From Spirochaetia bacterium (GTDB taxonomy: Bacteria > Spirochaetota > Spirochaetia > Treponematales > Breznakiellaceae), in assembly GCA_025997675.1 (NCBI GenBank), contig BNUX01000065.1:1-16393 (forward strand): 16,393 nt of DNA, given 5' to 3'. Each line of letters starts with the position of its first letter. Within the stretch, counting starts at the first letter, position 1. Positions 1 to 10,269 of this stretch are shown in pieces. Under the pieces are notes generated by a model that was not told the origin of the DNA, did not search any database, and saw only the letters and a list, made by a program, of their open reading frames with translations. The position numbers and the translations under genes were made by a program.

Positions 1-11
1 CGGTATGAGAA

Positions 12-38
12 GAGGCTGCCCAAATAATGAGCAGCCTC
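12..38 (-). terminator. Hairpin after the OmpA-like lipoprotein gene
   Basis: A perfect 8-bp inverted repeat, GAGGCTGC at 12-19 and GCAGCCTC at 31-38, with an 11-nt loop, starts about 18 nt beyond the stop codon of the minus-strand lipoprotein gene. Two more pairs (one G-U) can extend it outward. On the minus strand the stem is followed by TTCTCATACC, so the U-tract is weak. Position and stem support a terminator or 3'-end stabiliser, but it is not a textbook intrinsic terminator. Confidence 0.5.
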
Positions 39-56
39 CTTTCGATTGCGCTTCTC

Positions 57-1352
57 CTACTTAATCAGGATAAATTCAACCCGGCGGTTTTTCCACCAGT
101 TGTCCCGGTTAGGCTTCTTGTCCGGCCCGGCGTAAGGCGCCAGGGGCCGGGCGCCGCCAATACCGGTAGCGGTCAGGCGGCTCTTGTCTATCCCGAGATT
201 TACCAGGTACTCCACCACCGTTTGGGCCCGCTGGGTGCTTAGCTTCTGATCCGCAACCAGTTCCCGCTGCCGTTCCCGTTCGGTCTGCGCCAGGGGATTG
301 GTATGTCCTTCCACCTGCACCTTATAGGTGTCGAACTTCTTCAACACCGCAGCAATGCGCCCGAGAACGTACTCGTTGTTTGCGACAACCTCGGGACTCA
401 GGCCGGCAAAACCGCCGGAATTGGACCCGAACACAATGGACGGCACCTGCACCTTGAGCCTGTCGCCATCCTTTATGACCAGAATATCAACCTTGATAGG
501 CGGCGGGTCGTCGGTTGCCAGGGAGCCCCGTCTGGTGCTCGTATTGTTCAGGTTATCGACGGCGCTAAAGACCCAGGTATAATCCGAAGCGGATTGCACC
601 AGCTCCCCGGTGATATTACTGCGGCCATCCCAGGTAAACTCCGCAGGGGGCTCCCCTTCGCCCTCTGCCGCAAAGAAAAGAGGGGCCGTAGAAGTGGACC
701 CCTGGTCCAATGGCTCGTAAATCTTTATTCCCCAACTCCGGACACCCGCCGGATCTTTGGCGCTCAGGGTGACGAACAGTTCATCATTTTCGCCATCCCC
801 ATCGGGGCTGAAAAGCTCGGGGGAAAAATGTACATCCAATGCGGGGCCTTTTATATCGCCCACGACGATTTTCCCCGTCGTGGTGGTTACATTGCCCGCA
901 GTATCGGTGACACTGACGGAATAGCTATACTCAGAATCGGATTGTACCAGTTCCCCGGCCCGATGCGGAGGAGTATTGCTGCGGCCATCCCAGGTAAACA
1001 CCGAAGGGGGTTCTCCTGAGCCGCTCATCTGATAAAAAAGCGCATCCGATGGATCGTAAATTTCTATTATCCAGCTCCAGATACCCCCTTCATCTTCGGC
1101 ACTCAGGGCGATAGACCATTCATCATTTACCCCATCTCCGTTTGGACTGAACAGCTCGGAAGAAACATCCACGTTCAACACGGGGCTTTCCGTATCAGAT
1201 TCGTCTTCCGGCGGCGGGGGGGGAGGTGGCGGGGGCGGTGGAGGCGTTGCTGCTACCGGGGGCGGGGGCGGCGCAGGCGGGGGCGCTGCGGCGCAGGAAA
1301 CAAAAATCATTATGGCTAAAATCGCCGCAATAAGGGAAAATAGTTTTCTCAT
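57..1352 (-). CDS. OmpA-family lipoprotein with proline-rich linker and two Ig-like repeats
   Basis: 431 aa, predicted to be a lipid-anchored envelope protein that grips peptidoglycan. Residues 1-20 form a lipoprotein signal peptide with lipobox FVSC (Cys20). Residues 21-48 are nearly all Pro/Ala, a stiff linker. Two related modules follow (about 55-165 and 168-280), each with an FSP(N/D)GDG..ND motif and a FTWDGRSN motif, typical of FlgD/CHU-C-like Ig folds. An OmpA C-terminal domain spans about 325-431, with VEGHTNP (347-353), LSTQRAQTVVEYL and a terminal NRRVEF. The usual GHTD aspartate is Asn352, while the partner Arg375 is kept. The ATG start is backed by AGGAG at 1359-1363, 6 nt away. 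It is transcribed divergently from the DUF362 gene across 131 bp in which I see no clear promoter for either. Exact role is unknown; structural anchoring is inferred from the domains. Confidence 0.9.
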   Translation of the reverse strand: MRKLFSLIAAILAIMIFVSCAAAPPPAPPPPPVAATPPPPPPPPPPPPEDESDTESPVLNVDVSSELFSPNGDGVNDEWSIALSAEDEGGIWSWIIEIYDPSDALFYQMSGSGEPPSVFTWDGRSNTPPHRAGELVQSDSEYSYSVSVTDTAGNVTTTTGKIVVGDIKGPALDVHFSPELFSPDGDGENDELFVTLSAKDPAGVRSWGIKIYEPLDQGSTSTAPLFFAAEGEGEPPAEFTWDGRSNITGELVQSASDYTWVFSAVDNLNNTSTRRGSLATDDPPPIKVDILVIKDGDRLKVQVPSIVFGSNSGGFAGLSPEVVANNEYVLGRIAAVLKKFDTYKVQVEGHTNPLAQTERERQRELVADQKLSTQRAQTVVEYLVNLGIDKSRLTATGIGGARPLAPYAGPDKKPNRDNWWKNRRVEFILIK

Positions 1353-1483
1353 CTGTAACTCCTATTTAGGTAGTAGTTTAATTTACCGGCTACTATCAAT
1401 CTATAATTTCGGCGGTATTTATCATTTTATGAATAGTCTTGAGGTGGTTTTATACATTATTCGATCTATGCTAGTATGAAGGC

Positions 1484-2656
1484 ATGAATACCCATGTTGC
1501 CATTACCTATTGTGAAACCTATGAGCCGGAGGCGGTGTATGCCGCCCTCTGTCTTGCGGTGGACGCCGCCCCGGGCCTTGACGTTTCGGGCAAGACGGTC
1601 CTTCTAAAGCCGAATATCGTCTTCGATTCGCCGCCGGAAAAGGCCATAGTCACCCATCCGGTGTTTTTGGAAGCCGCCATCCGTCTGGTCAAAGAGCGGG
1701 GCGCCTCCCGGATTCTGGTGGGGGACAGCCCGGGGCTGCAAAAGCCAAACTTTACCGCGAAACTTTCCGGTCTTGGGGAGGTGACAAAGCGGATGGGGGC
1801 CGAATGGGTGGACTTTACCCGGGAGAAGGCCGACCTTCCCTGTCCCGAGGGCAAGGCGCAGAAGCAATTTTCGGTTACCGCCGCAGTCAGGGAAGCGGAT
1901 TGCGTGATCAGCCTCCCCAAGCTAAAGACCCACCAGCTCATGTACTATACCGGGGCCATGAAGAACCTTTTCGGTCTCATTCCCTCGGTGGGGAAGAGTC
2001 CCATGCACGTCCGTTTCCCCAGCCGGGAAGGGTTTGCCGCCATGATCGTGGACCTGAACATCGCCTGTAAGCCCCATTACGCCCTGATGGACGCCATAAC
2101 CGGCATGGAAGGCCCCGGCCCCGGCTCGGGGGACCCCCGGCACATCGGCCTGGTCCTGGCCTCTGCCAACCTGCTGGCCATGGACCTTGCGGCCAGCGAT
2201 ATTGTGGGCTATCCCCCCCTGGAAATACCGGTCAGCCGGGAGGCCCTGAGCCGGGGTATCTGGCTCAATTCCCCTTCGGAAATCGAGTACCCACTGCTAA
2301 GACCGGCGGATTTGCGGATACCGGACTTTAAGAAGATCCCCCTTAAAAAGTCAGGCGGCCAGCTGGTGGAATTCCTTCTCCCCAAATCCTTCCGCAAATT
2401 CCGGGAGCGGCTGACCCCCCGGCCGGAAATTGACCGGTCCATCTGCCTGCGTTGCGGTGACTGTACCCGGATCTGCGGCTCCAAGGCCATGACCCTTGCC
2501 GGGGAGGGGAATGACAAGCAGATCCGCATCGACTACAACACCTGCATCCGCTGTTACTGCTGCCATGAGATTTGCCCGGTTAAGGCGATTGAGATACGGA
2601 AGGTTTCCCTGTTCCCTGCCGCTATTGACGTACCTGCCCAAAAAACTAATAATTAG
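1484..2656 (+). CDS. DUF362 domain protein with C-terminal 2x[4Fe-4S] ferredoxin
   Basis: 390 aa, cytoplasmic (no signal peptide). Residues 1 to about 290 match the DUF362 pattern: KTVLLKPNIV near 37-46, RILVGDSPG near 76-84, and LPKLKTH..YYTGAMKNLFGL near 144-164. The C-terminus holds two cluster-binding motifs, Cys321/324/327/331 and Cys354/357/360/364, the second ending in the usual Cys-Pro. This is a two-[4Fe-4S] ferredoxin module. The family is poorly defined biochemically; an iron-sulfur electron-transfer role is inferred from the cysteines. No good Shine-Dalgarno precedes the ATG: AAGG ends only 1 nt before it. A TAGTAT box ends 6 nt upstream, so a very short or leaderless mRNA is possible. 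Enolase follows after 36 nt, probably partly by read-through. Confidence 0.88.
   Translation: MNTHVAITYCETYEPEAVYAALCLAVDAAPGLDVSGKTVLLKPNIVFDSPPEKAIVTHPVFLEAAIRLVKERGASRILVGDSPGLQKPNFTAKLSGLGEVTKRMGAEWVDFTREKADLPCPEGKAQKQFSVTAAVREADCVISLPKLKTHQLMYYTGAMKNLFGLIPSVGKSPMHVRFPSREGFAAMIVDLNIACKPHYALMDAITGMEGPGPGSGDPRHIGLVLASANLLAMDLAASDIVGYPPLEIPVSREALSRGIWLNSPSEIEYPLLRPADLRIPDFKKIPLKKSGGQLVEFLLPKSFRKFRERLTPRPEIDRSICLRCGDCTRICGSKAMTLAGEGNDKQIRIDYNTCIRCYCCHEICPVKAIEIRKVSLFPAAIDVPAQKTNN
2625..2653 (+). promoter_or_regulatory. Probable internal promoter for enolase
   Basis: TTGACG at 2625-2630 and AATAAT at 2648-2653 are separated by exactly 17 nt; each matches the sigma-70 hexamers at 5 of 6 positions. 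It lies in the last codons of the DUF362 gene. Transcription would begin near 2660, giving a leader of roughly 30 nt that includes AAGGAG at 2680-2685 ahead of the enolase ATG. This would let enolase and downstream genes be expressed independently of the first gene. Confidence 0.55.
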
Positions 2657-2671
2657 AGGGAATTTATTTAA

Positions 2672-3991
<1,320 letters not shown>

Positions 3992-4030
3992 GAAGGAATT
4001 TAACCGCAACGGTGTATAAGGCGGGAAACG

Positions 4031-4552
4031 ATGATCCGTGGTCTTTCCAGAATCGTACTTTTCTCGTGTTGTTTTTTTCTGTGTATTACGGGATTGTACG
4101 CAAAGGGGGAGAGGCAACAACCGCCTACGGCCGGAGCCGGCGCGAAACAGGCCCATTTGGGGCTTGGGATTGAAGGAAACATGAACGTCAAGGAATCCTT
4201 CGCCTTTGGTCAGTCCCTTAATTTCGATTACACTTTTTTCCCCCATTTTGCCGTCGGAGCCTCGTTCACCACCAGTTACGATTTCGACACCTTTTATAGC
4301 CTGGAGCCGGAACTTTTTGGCCGCTGGTACTTTCTGGAACTTGGCGTACCCGGAGGCGGCCTATTTCTCCAGGAAGATATGGGGGTCCGTATTGCCATGA
4401 CCGGTTTAGATCCCGAATTTTCTTTCCTGGGAGGGGTGTCCCTGGGTTTCCGCTGGGCCTTTGCCCGCACCGGGTACTTTATAGAGCCCTATATCCGGGG
4501 CGGGTATCCCTTCCGGGTGGGTGTCGGCCTGCGGGGAGGCATTCGGCTTTGA
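4031..4552 (+). CDS. Small secreted beta-rich protein, outer-membrane barrel candidate
   Basis: 173 aa. Residues 1 to about 24 form a signal peptide (basic start, then VLFSCCFFLCITGLYA). The mature part (about 150 aa) alternates aromatic and small residues with many glycines: FDYTFFPHFAVGASF, LFGRWYFLELGVPGGGLFLQEDMGV, SLGFRWAFARTGYFIEPYIRGGYPFRVGVGLRGGIRL. This fits an eight-strand barrel of the small OMP type, but the family is not one I can name. It lies 39 nt after enolase and its stop overlaps the cyclase start (TTGA), so the two are probably translationally coupled. The Shine-Dalgarno is weak (GGCGGG near 4020). The cysteines in the signal peptide lie inside the hydrophobic core and do not form a convincing lipobox. 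Confidence 0.75.
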   Translation: MIRGLSRIVLFSCCFFLCITGLYAKGERQQPPTAGAGAKQAHLGLGIEGNMNVKESFAFGQSLNFDYTFFPHFAVGASFTTSYDFDTFYSLEPELFGRWYFLELGVPGGGLFLQEDMGVRIAMTGLDPEFSFLGGVSLGFRWAFARTGYFIEPYIRGGYPFRVGVGLRGGIRL

Positions 4553-6207
4553 AGATACGGACAAAGATCCTTTCCATTGTGTTGCCCCTGCTCGCCGCCG
4601 CCGTTGTCCTGGTGGGCCTCTCTTCCTATATGCTTGCCGCCGGTTCGGTGACCGCTCTGGCGGTGGAGTTCCTCAACTTCAAGGCTGACGAGGTACGGAG
4701 CTACGCCGACGGTCAGTGGAATCTCCTGGTGGATAACAACGCCGTAGGAAATGCGATGATGGAGGCCGCCGCCAAGAATGCGGTAGAAAATTTCTCCCTG
4801 GGTCTCCTGCGCAGTGATACTGAAGCGATCTTCGCCATGGACTCGTCGGGGACACTGGCCATGATTGCCGGCCCCGCCGCGCCTACTCTAGCGGAAATGC
4901 CGGCCCTGCGGGTTTACTTTGACCTGCGCGGCCAGGAGTTTACCACCATTACTGTTGGCGGCATTCAACGGGCGGCCTATACCCTCCCCCTGGTTCTCTA
5001 CGATTGGCAGCTCTTTGTAACCGAAGACCGGGCGGTGTTCTACGGCGAGGTGGAAAATATTTATCGGACCACCCTGTTTATCCTTGCCGGCGCGCTCCTC
5101 GCCGGGATCATCCTCTTTCTTATTATGGCCAGCTACCTTACCCGGCCCATTGAAGCCCTGGTTTCGTCCATGCGGAACATAATCGAGTCGGATAACCTTG
5201 AACAGGAGGCGCCCATCTACTACAACGATGAGATCGGCCACCTCTCCAACACCTTCAACCACATGCTTAAAGAATTGGGTGAAGCCTACCGCCTGATTAA
5301 GCGCTACGCCTTTGAGGCGGTGATGGCGGAAAAGCGGGAAATGAAAATACGCAATGTGTTTCAGCTCTACGTACCCAAGGACGTGATCGAGGAGGTGTTC
5401 ACCAATCCCGAGAAAATGCTGGTGGGCAGCAACCGGGATCTGTCCGTTCTTTTCTCGGACATCCGCAGCTTTACTACTATTTCCGAAGGCATGAGCCCCG
5501 ACGATTTGGTGAATTCTCTGAACCGCTACTTTTCCTCCATGGTGGATGTGATCATGGCCCGGGAGGGGATCGTGGACAAGTATATCGGCGATGCGATAAT
5601 GGCTATCTTCGGCGCCCCGGTGGTCCACGAAAACGATGCCCTGCAATCGGTCCTGTCGGGGCTGGAAATGCTGGAAGTGTTAAAGGATTTCAACCTGAAC
5701 CAACTGAAGCTGGGAGCCCCGGAATTCCATATCGGCGTGGGGATCAACTACGGCGAGGTAACGGTGGGGAACATCGGCTGCGAAAAGAAGATGAACTACA
5801 CGGTTATCGGTGATGCGGTGAACCTGGCTTCCCGGCTTGAGGGGCTTACCAAGTATTACAAGGAACCGATTCTGTTTACCGAAGAGGTGGCCCGGCGGAT
5901 TGAGGGGCATTTGCCCTGCAGGTTCATTGACCGGGTGGCGGTTAAGGGCAAGACCCTGGGGGTCCCCATCTTCAGTTCCCGGCTGACTCTGACGGACACG
6001 GAAAAAGAGACCTGGAAGATACACGGCGAGGGGATCGAACACTACTACAAACAGCGCTTCGATAAGGCCCTGGATGTTTTTAACCGTATCCTCACCATTG
6101 ACAGGGGCGATGTTCCTGCAAAACGCCTGGCAGACCGGTGCCGCGCCTATATTGCCGCCCCGCCCCCTGCGGATTGGAGCGGCGTAGAGGTGATGACGGA
6201 GAAATGA
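4549..6207 (+). CDS. Membrane class III adenylate/guanylate cyclase with HAMP domain
   Basis: 552 aa. It makes a cyclic nucleotide, probably cAMP, in response to a signal outside the inner membrane. Order: TM1 (about 8-31), extracytoplasmic sensor region (about 32-172), TM2 (about 174-197), HAMP (about 198-245), linker, class III cyclase domain (about 295-465), and a C-terminal helical stretch (about 485-535) that resembles one TPR unit. Metal-binding Asp304 (LFSDIRSF) and Asp348 (KYIGDAIMAIFG), and transition-state Asn425/Arg429 (VNLASR), are present, so it should be active. The base-selecting pair is Lys344/Thr418, as in class IIIb adenylate cyclases. The TTG start overlaps the previous stop (TTGA), and GGAGG at 4534-4538 sits 10 nt upstream, supporting it. 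The next gene overlaps by ATGA. I see no cAMP receptor gene in the window. Confidence 0.93.
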   Translation: MKIRTKILSIVLPLLAAAVVLVGLSSYMLAAGSVTALAVEFLNFKADEVRSYADGQWNLLVDNNAVGNAMMEAAAKNAVENFSLGLLRSDTEAIFAMDSSGTLAMIAGPAAPTLAEMPALRVYFDLRGQEFTTITVGGIQRAAYTLPLVLYDWQLFVTEDRAVFYGEVENIYRTTLFILAGALLAGIILFLIMASYLTRPIEALVSSMRNIIESDNLEQEAPIYYNDEIGHLSNTFNHMLKELGEAYRLIKRYAFEAVMAEKREMKIRNVFQLYVPKDVIEEVFTNPEKMLVGSNRDLSVLFSDIRSFTTISEGMSPDDLVNSLNRYFSSMVDVIMAREGIVDKYIGDAIMAIFGAPVVHENDALQSVLSGLEMLEVLKDFNLNQLKLGAPEFHIGVGINYGEVTVGNIGCEKKMNYTVIGDAVNLASRLEGLTKYYKEPILFTEEVARRIEGHLPCRFIDRVAVKGKTLGVPIFSSRLTLTDTEKETWKIHGEGIEHYYKQRFDKALDVFNRILTIDRGDVPAKRLADRCRAYIAAPPPADWSGVEVMTEK

Positions 6208-7421
6208 GCGTGACGCATCGACAGTCTTGCCGGGTTCTATTGATCCTCCTGTTTTTTTTGCCCCCCCTTGTAGACAAAACGCCGTCCCTGTGGGCGGAGG
6301 AAGCGGCGGTTTTCATCTTTAACCATCAGGGCGGCCAAGTATTCAGGGATCGTGACTTACAGGAAATCATCACCGACATTATGAAAATGGCTTTTTCCGC
6401 TGTTGATATGAGGATAGATAACATCATTGCCACCACCGCCTTAAGTCTGGACAGCGCCCGACTGGTGGCCTACTGCGGCGATGCGGGGGTCCGCTGGGCC
6501 ATCATTGCCGCCACCCGTTACGAAAACGATACCCTGTTCTGGCAATTCGCCGTGTACGATAGTGAAGCCCGCATGTTCCGGGCCTACGATTTCTCCTCAG
6601 CCCATACCCTGGCGGGCATCTCCGCCCTGGAGGCGGTCAGCAGTTCCGTAGGAACCGTGGCCCGGCATTGGTACAGCGCTCTGACCCCCAAAACCTTTGA
6701 CGGCAAACCTGCGGTAACCGGCCCGCAGAAATTCATCTCCAAGAGCGAAGAGGCCCGGGTGTTGTATGGTTCCTCGGAGGGGGGCTTTATCGAAGCGGGA
6801 ATCGTGGAGGGGGGTGGCCTGACCGCAGAATTTGTCCCCTTTCCCGCAGGGCTACCGGTATTCGGTACAATCATCAAAGAACATTACTACCCGGAAAGCT
6901 TTTCCCTGCCCAAGGGAGTTACGGAATCCCCCAAAAAACTTCCCCCTCTCCAGAAGAAAACCCGGCATAGCGGCGCCTTTAATTACTTTTTACGGAACAA
7001 CGGCCGCTCCGGTGTCCCGGGCATAGACGCGGAGTATCGTTTCCATATCCTGCCGGATCGCCTGTTCCTCCAATTGGACTGGGCAGTCTGGAATGGTCCC
7101 CTTGAGGCGCCGGAGCCGGAGGAAGGGGAAGATCCCGTATCGGAGGATGCGGTTTTCCGTCAGGAGTACCGCTTTGCCGTAGCCCTGTATTTGCAGCCCC
7201 GGAACGCCGCCCGGTTCCGCATAACCGCAGGATCGGCTGTATCGTACATGAACCCCTCGGATTCCGATGGGATGTTCCTTGTGGAGCCCTTCTGGGGGGG
7301 CCTGGAATATCACCTTGCCCGTGTTGCATTCAAGGCGGAAGTTCGCTACCCCATATCGATTGCCCTGAATCTCCCGGTTTTTGGTGTTTCTTTTTTTGCG
7401 GGGGTGATGCTGAAATGGTAA
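6204..7421 (+). CDS. Secreted protein of unknown function with outer-membrane-like C-terminus
   Basis: 405 aa from the ATG at 6204, which overlaps the cyclase stop (ATGA). A start 66 nt further upstream stays open but would put 22 charged residues before the signal peptide and bury more of the cyclase, so I prefer 6204. Residues 1-31 form a signal peptide (VLLILLFFLPPL, cut after SLWA). About 35-165 is an alpha/beta domain (VFIFNHQGGQVF..., WAIIAATRYENDTLFWQFAVYD) and about 180-250 is a beta-rich, PEGA-like stretch. From about 260 the sequence alternates like barrel strands and ends in Trp (FFAGVMLKW), as many outer-membrane proteins do. Family not recognised. Its neighbours suggest an envelope role, possibly paired with the next gene, which has a similar plan. 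Confidence 0.8.
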   Translation: MSVTHRQSCRVLLILLFFLPPLVDKTPSLWAEEAAVFIFNHQGGQVFRDRDLQEIITDIMKMAFSAVDMRIDNIIATTALSLDSARLVAYCGDAGVRWAIIAATRYENDTLFWQFAVYDSEARMFRAYDFSSAHTLAGISALEAVSSSVGTVARHWYSALTPKTFDGKPAVTGPQKFISKSEEARVLYGSSEGGFIEAGIVEGGGLTAEFVPFPAGLPVFGTIIKEHYYPESFSLPKGVTESPKKLPPLQKKTRHSGAFNYFLRNNGRSGVPGIDAEYRFHILPDRLFLQLDWAVWNGPLEAPEPEEGEDPVSEDAVFRQEYRFAVALYLQPRNAARFRITAGSAVSYMNPSDSDGMFLVEPFWGGLEYHLARVAFKAEVRYPISIALNLPVFGVSFFAGVMLKW

Positions 7422-8689
7422 ACCGCTTGCTGCCGGGTCTGCTCCTGCTGATTGCCGTTTCCACCGCCGCCCAGACCCCTGCCGATGAGTTTCTCGAAGA
7501 AACCCTCAGCGTCCTCTACCGGATGGAATTTGACGAAGATTTCTATGCCATTGCCGAATCGGCGGGGGCCTATATTTGGGGTGAAGGGACACCTCTTATC
7601 GCGGGGAAGGACCTGTGGTATCTATCCCTGGAAACCGCCCTGGTCACCCGGCCCCATATCGCCGGGGCAAGCCGCGTTGACAGCGGCATGTTTCCCCTTG
7701 ACGTGGCTGTTTCGGCGGGGATCCCCGTATTCCTGGATATACGGATAGGCGGGTCCATCAATCGGCCTTTTGTGGAGATGGATTACGAGTTTCGGGATCT
7801 GTTCAATACCACCCATGAACAAACCGGCCATTTTGAGGTTGAGATTCCTACAGAAGGGACGCTTTTTTCCTGGTTTTGGCTGAACTTGGCGGAGGAACTC
7901 AACAATTTTGTGGCGAAGATCATCAAACCCCCGCTGGAGATCCGAGGCTACCCCGGTACTCGTATCTCCATCGCCGGCATTACCAAAGAGCCCCTCACTA
8001 TCCCCCCATCGGGTTCCCTTTTTATCGACGTCCCTATACCGCTTATCCTATCCTGGGAGTCCGTCCATACCCGCTACGTGAGTACCCAGGGTGTTTTTCT
8101 CTCCACCCAGGACGCGCGTCTTCTGGAACTGAAACAGCGGCGACACTATCCGTTCAGTGTGGACCTGGCCCTTACCCAGGCGATCTTCCCGGATTTTTGG
8201 CTCTCCTATAGCAGGCGGTCCTACGGCTGGCGTTTCAGCCTGGGCTTGCAGCAGCAGGCCTTCGGTATTGCCCTGAGGGAGAGCGACACTCCCCTGGAAA
8301 CAAGTTTCAACGCTCTCCCCCTGATCATGCCGGGCATCCAGGCAGCCTACCGCCTAAAAACCGATGCCTTCCGTCCACAATTATCCTTTGGGGCGGCGCT
8401 TTCCCTCCGGTTTAAGGCAAATCGTGAAGGAACGGCAGGTCCCTTTGATGACTTCAGCCCCCTCGGCCTCTCCCTCTGCGCCGGATACGATTGGGAAATG
8501 CCTACCAAGTATCACTTTACCCTTTTTGCCGAACTGGGGGTGTCCCTGTACGTTCTCCGCCCGGGTTACGGCAATTCAACTTCCAAGGGAACGCAGGATG
8601 TCATGTTTTTTCAGCAACTTTTGGGAGACGCCATGTATGTTGAACTGCCCCTGATCCGGTTTGGCGCCCGGTTCCCGCTGCCCTTTTAG
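7415..8689 (+). CDS. Secreted envelope protein, PEGA-like middle and C-terminal barrel candidate
   Basis: 424 aa. The ATG lies inside the end of the previous gene (ATGGTAA, 7-nt overlap), indicating coupled translation. Residues 1-19 are a signal peptide (LLPGLLLLIAVSTAA). The mature N-terminus (20-160) has no domain I can name. About 170-240 (PPLEIRGYPGTRISIAG, IPPSGSLFIDVP) resembles a PEGA-like beta module. About 245-424 reads as amphipathic beta strands, ending FGARFPLPF with the terminal Phe that marks outer-membrane insertion signals. The general plan repeats that of the preceding gene, so the two may be distant relatives or partners. The stop overlaps that of the opposing minus-strand gene, and no terminator fits between them. 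Confidence 0.8.
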   Translation: MVNRLLPGLLLLIAVSTAAQTPADEFLEETLSVLYRMEFDEDFYAIAESAGAYIWGEGTPLIAGKDLWYLSLETALVTRPHIAGASRVDSGMFPLDVAVSAGIPVFLDIRIGGSINRPFVEMDYEFRDLFNTTHEQTGHFEVEIPTEGTLFSWFWLNLAEELNNFVAKIIKPPLEIRGYPGTRISIAGITKEPLTIPPSGSLFIDVPIPLILSWESVHTRYVSTQGVFLSTQDARLLELKQRRHYPFSVDLALTQAIFPDFWLSYSRRSYGWRFSLGLQQQAFGIALRESDTPLETSFNALPLIMPGIQAAYRLKTDAFRPQLSFGAALSLRFKANREGTAGPFDDFSPLGLSLCAGYDWEMPTKYHFTLFAELGVSLYVLRPGYGNSTSKGTQDVMFFQQLLGDAMYVELPLIRFGARFPLPF

Positions 8690-10269
8690 CGTTCCGCAGG
8701 GGGTAACCGTTCCAAAAGGACATCCACCAGGGCGGTGATGGCCGGATCACCTGCATACCGCTCCCGCATCCCCCGTAAATATTGAGTTCTGGTTTCCTGA
8801 GTGGGTATCCGCAGGGCGGTCTCCACCATGTCCCTTACATTACCCACCCCTTCCCGGTGTCCGTCCAGGGCGGCTTGCCGGTTAAGCGCGGTAATCCGGT
8901 CCAGGAGGCCGGGAAAAGCTGTCCCTACCACCGGGGTACGGAAGAAATTTTCCAAAGCGGGGAGATCTGCGGCGGTGCCATTGGCTGTGTTATAGCGGGT
9001 ATAGGCGTCCCGGATACCGGTATACAACGCCTCGTTTTGATCGGCCTGCCGCAGGGATTCGGTTACTGCGGTAAGACTGTTCGTCCGTTCCTGTAAGGTT
9101 TGAGTAAGCTGCCGGTTCTCCGAATTCGCCTGCTCCCATTCCCGCTGCCGGGTACGGAGTTCCCCGAGTTCGGCGGCATCATCGGCGATTTGCCGCCGCA
9201 GGGCTTCCGCCTCGGTGTTCAGACGGAGAATCTGCTGCCGGGAATCTGCGGTATCCGTGGGCGCCAGGGCGGTACGGGCCAGTTGTTCCAGGGAAGAGGC
9301 CATGTATATATCTGTCCCAAGCCGCGCCGAGGAGGAAGACCCCCGGGAGAGCCCATCAAGATAGGCCCGCAGATTCCGGGCCTGGATCAGGGCATCCTGA
9401 TATTGTTCTCCGTCCAGGGCCATCCGCACCCGGCTGAACATCCCGATGATAAGCTGTTCCTCCGCCTGTGCCTTCTGCCGCTGTTCCTGCAGAACTGAAA
9501 GGGTCGCCTGGGCCTGTTCATAGGCCAGCCGTTGCTCGGTCAAAGCCCGCTCCACCCCCTGATTCTGTTCCAGGGTAGACCGCAGCCCCTCCTCGCGCCG
9601 CCGGAATTCCTCCTGTAGTTGGGCCCGTTCATTGTTGAGGGCGCCAATATCGGTTTGGTACTGATTCCGGATTCGCTGGTAGTTTGCCTCCGCCTCCGCC
9701 CGTTCACGGTTCAGCTGTTCAGTAAAGCGGTCCAATTCTGCCCGGGAAGCGGAAGCCCGTTCCCGTTCAAAAGCCGTAAGCTGTTCGTCCATCTGGGTCT
9801 CGGAAATCCCGGAGCCCCGGAGCCGTTGCCGTTCAGCCGCGAGATCCTGTTCCATGGCGACCCGTAACTCCGCTTCCCGCTGCGAGACCCGGTCTTCAAA
9901 TTCGGACACCAAAGCCGCCTGATTCTGTTCCAACTCCGTCAAATGAACGCGGATACCGGTAATTTCCTGTTCTTTTTCGGAAAGCTGGGTATCCGATTCC
10001 TTCCGCATCTGCTCAATCAGTTCCCCCTCCACCGAAGTGAAGGCCCGGCCTCCCGCCACGGCTCGTCCCGGCCGCAGGTTTGTATAATAGTAGAGAAAGC
10101 CGAAAACACCCCCCGTCACGGCTATGACAATAAGGTTCACCATAATGGGAAAAAATAAGCCGTTTTTCAGGGCCTTTATTTTGGATTGGGTAGGATCAAA
10201 GGAGGTGCGGTTTCTCCGGGAAATCGCCTCAATCTGGGCCTCAATTTCCCGGACATCATCCTCGTTCAC
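8686..10269 (-). CDS. Membrane-anchored coiled-coil protein with C-terminal helical repeats
   Basis: 527 aa from the GTG at 10269; the true N-terminus may lie further upstream. A short acidic cytoplasmic segment is followed by one membrane span (about 37-62, GLFFPIMVNLIVIAVTGGVFGFLYYY). Then come long coiled coils rich in Glu/Gln/Arg (about 80-290 and 335-400), broken by a helical segment (about 290-330, MFSRVRMALDGEQYQDALIQARNLRAYLDGL), and a C-terminal helical domain (about 405-527). Family not named. It follows smc on the same strand, so a structural or partner role with SMC is possible but only inferred. The GTG has AGAG directly abutting it rather than a spaced ribosome-binding site. The frame stays open upstream to a stop inside smc, with coding-like codons such as DTAERLKQEKHAV, so an extra 30 or so residues are likely. 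Confidence 0.8.
   Translation of the reverse strand: MNEDDVREIEAQIEAISRRNRTSFDPTQSKIKALKNGLFFPIMVNLIVIAVTGGVFGFLYYYTNLRPGRAVAGGRAFTSVEGELIEQMRKESDTQLSEKEQEITGIRVHLTELEQNQAALVSEFEDRVSQREAELRVAMEQDLAAERQRLRGSGISETQMDEQLTAFERERASASRAELDRFTEQLNRERAEAEANYQRIRNQYQTDIGALNNERAQLQEEFRRREEGLRSTLEQNQGVERALTEQRLAYEQAQATLSVLQEQRQKAQAEEQLIIGMFSRVRMALDGEQYQDALIQARNLRAYLDGLSRGSSSSARLGTDIYMASSLEQLARTALAPTDTADSRQQILRLNTEAEALRRQIADDAAELGELRTRQREWEQANSENRQLTQTLQERTNSLTAVTESLRQADQNEALYTGIRDAYTRYNTANGTAADLPALENFFRTPVVGTAFPGLLDRITALNRQAALDGHREGVGNVRDMVETALRIPTQETRTQYLRGMRERYAGDPAITALVDVLLERLPPAER

Noticed and set aside
303..1019. Plus-strand open frame of 238 codons
   Set aside because: Antisense to the OmpA-like lipoprotein; no domain or ribosome-binding site.
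6138..6203. Upstream start for the secreted protein that follows the cyclase
   Set aside because: It would place a charged 22-residue stretch before the signal peptide and overlap the cyclase by 70 nt; the ATGA overlap at 6204 is the better start.
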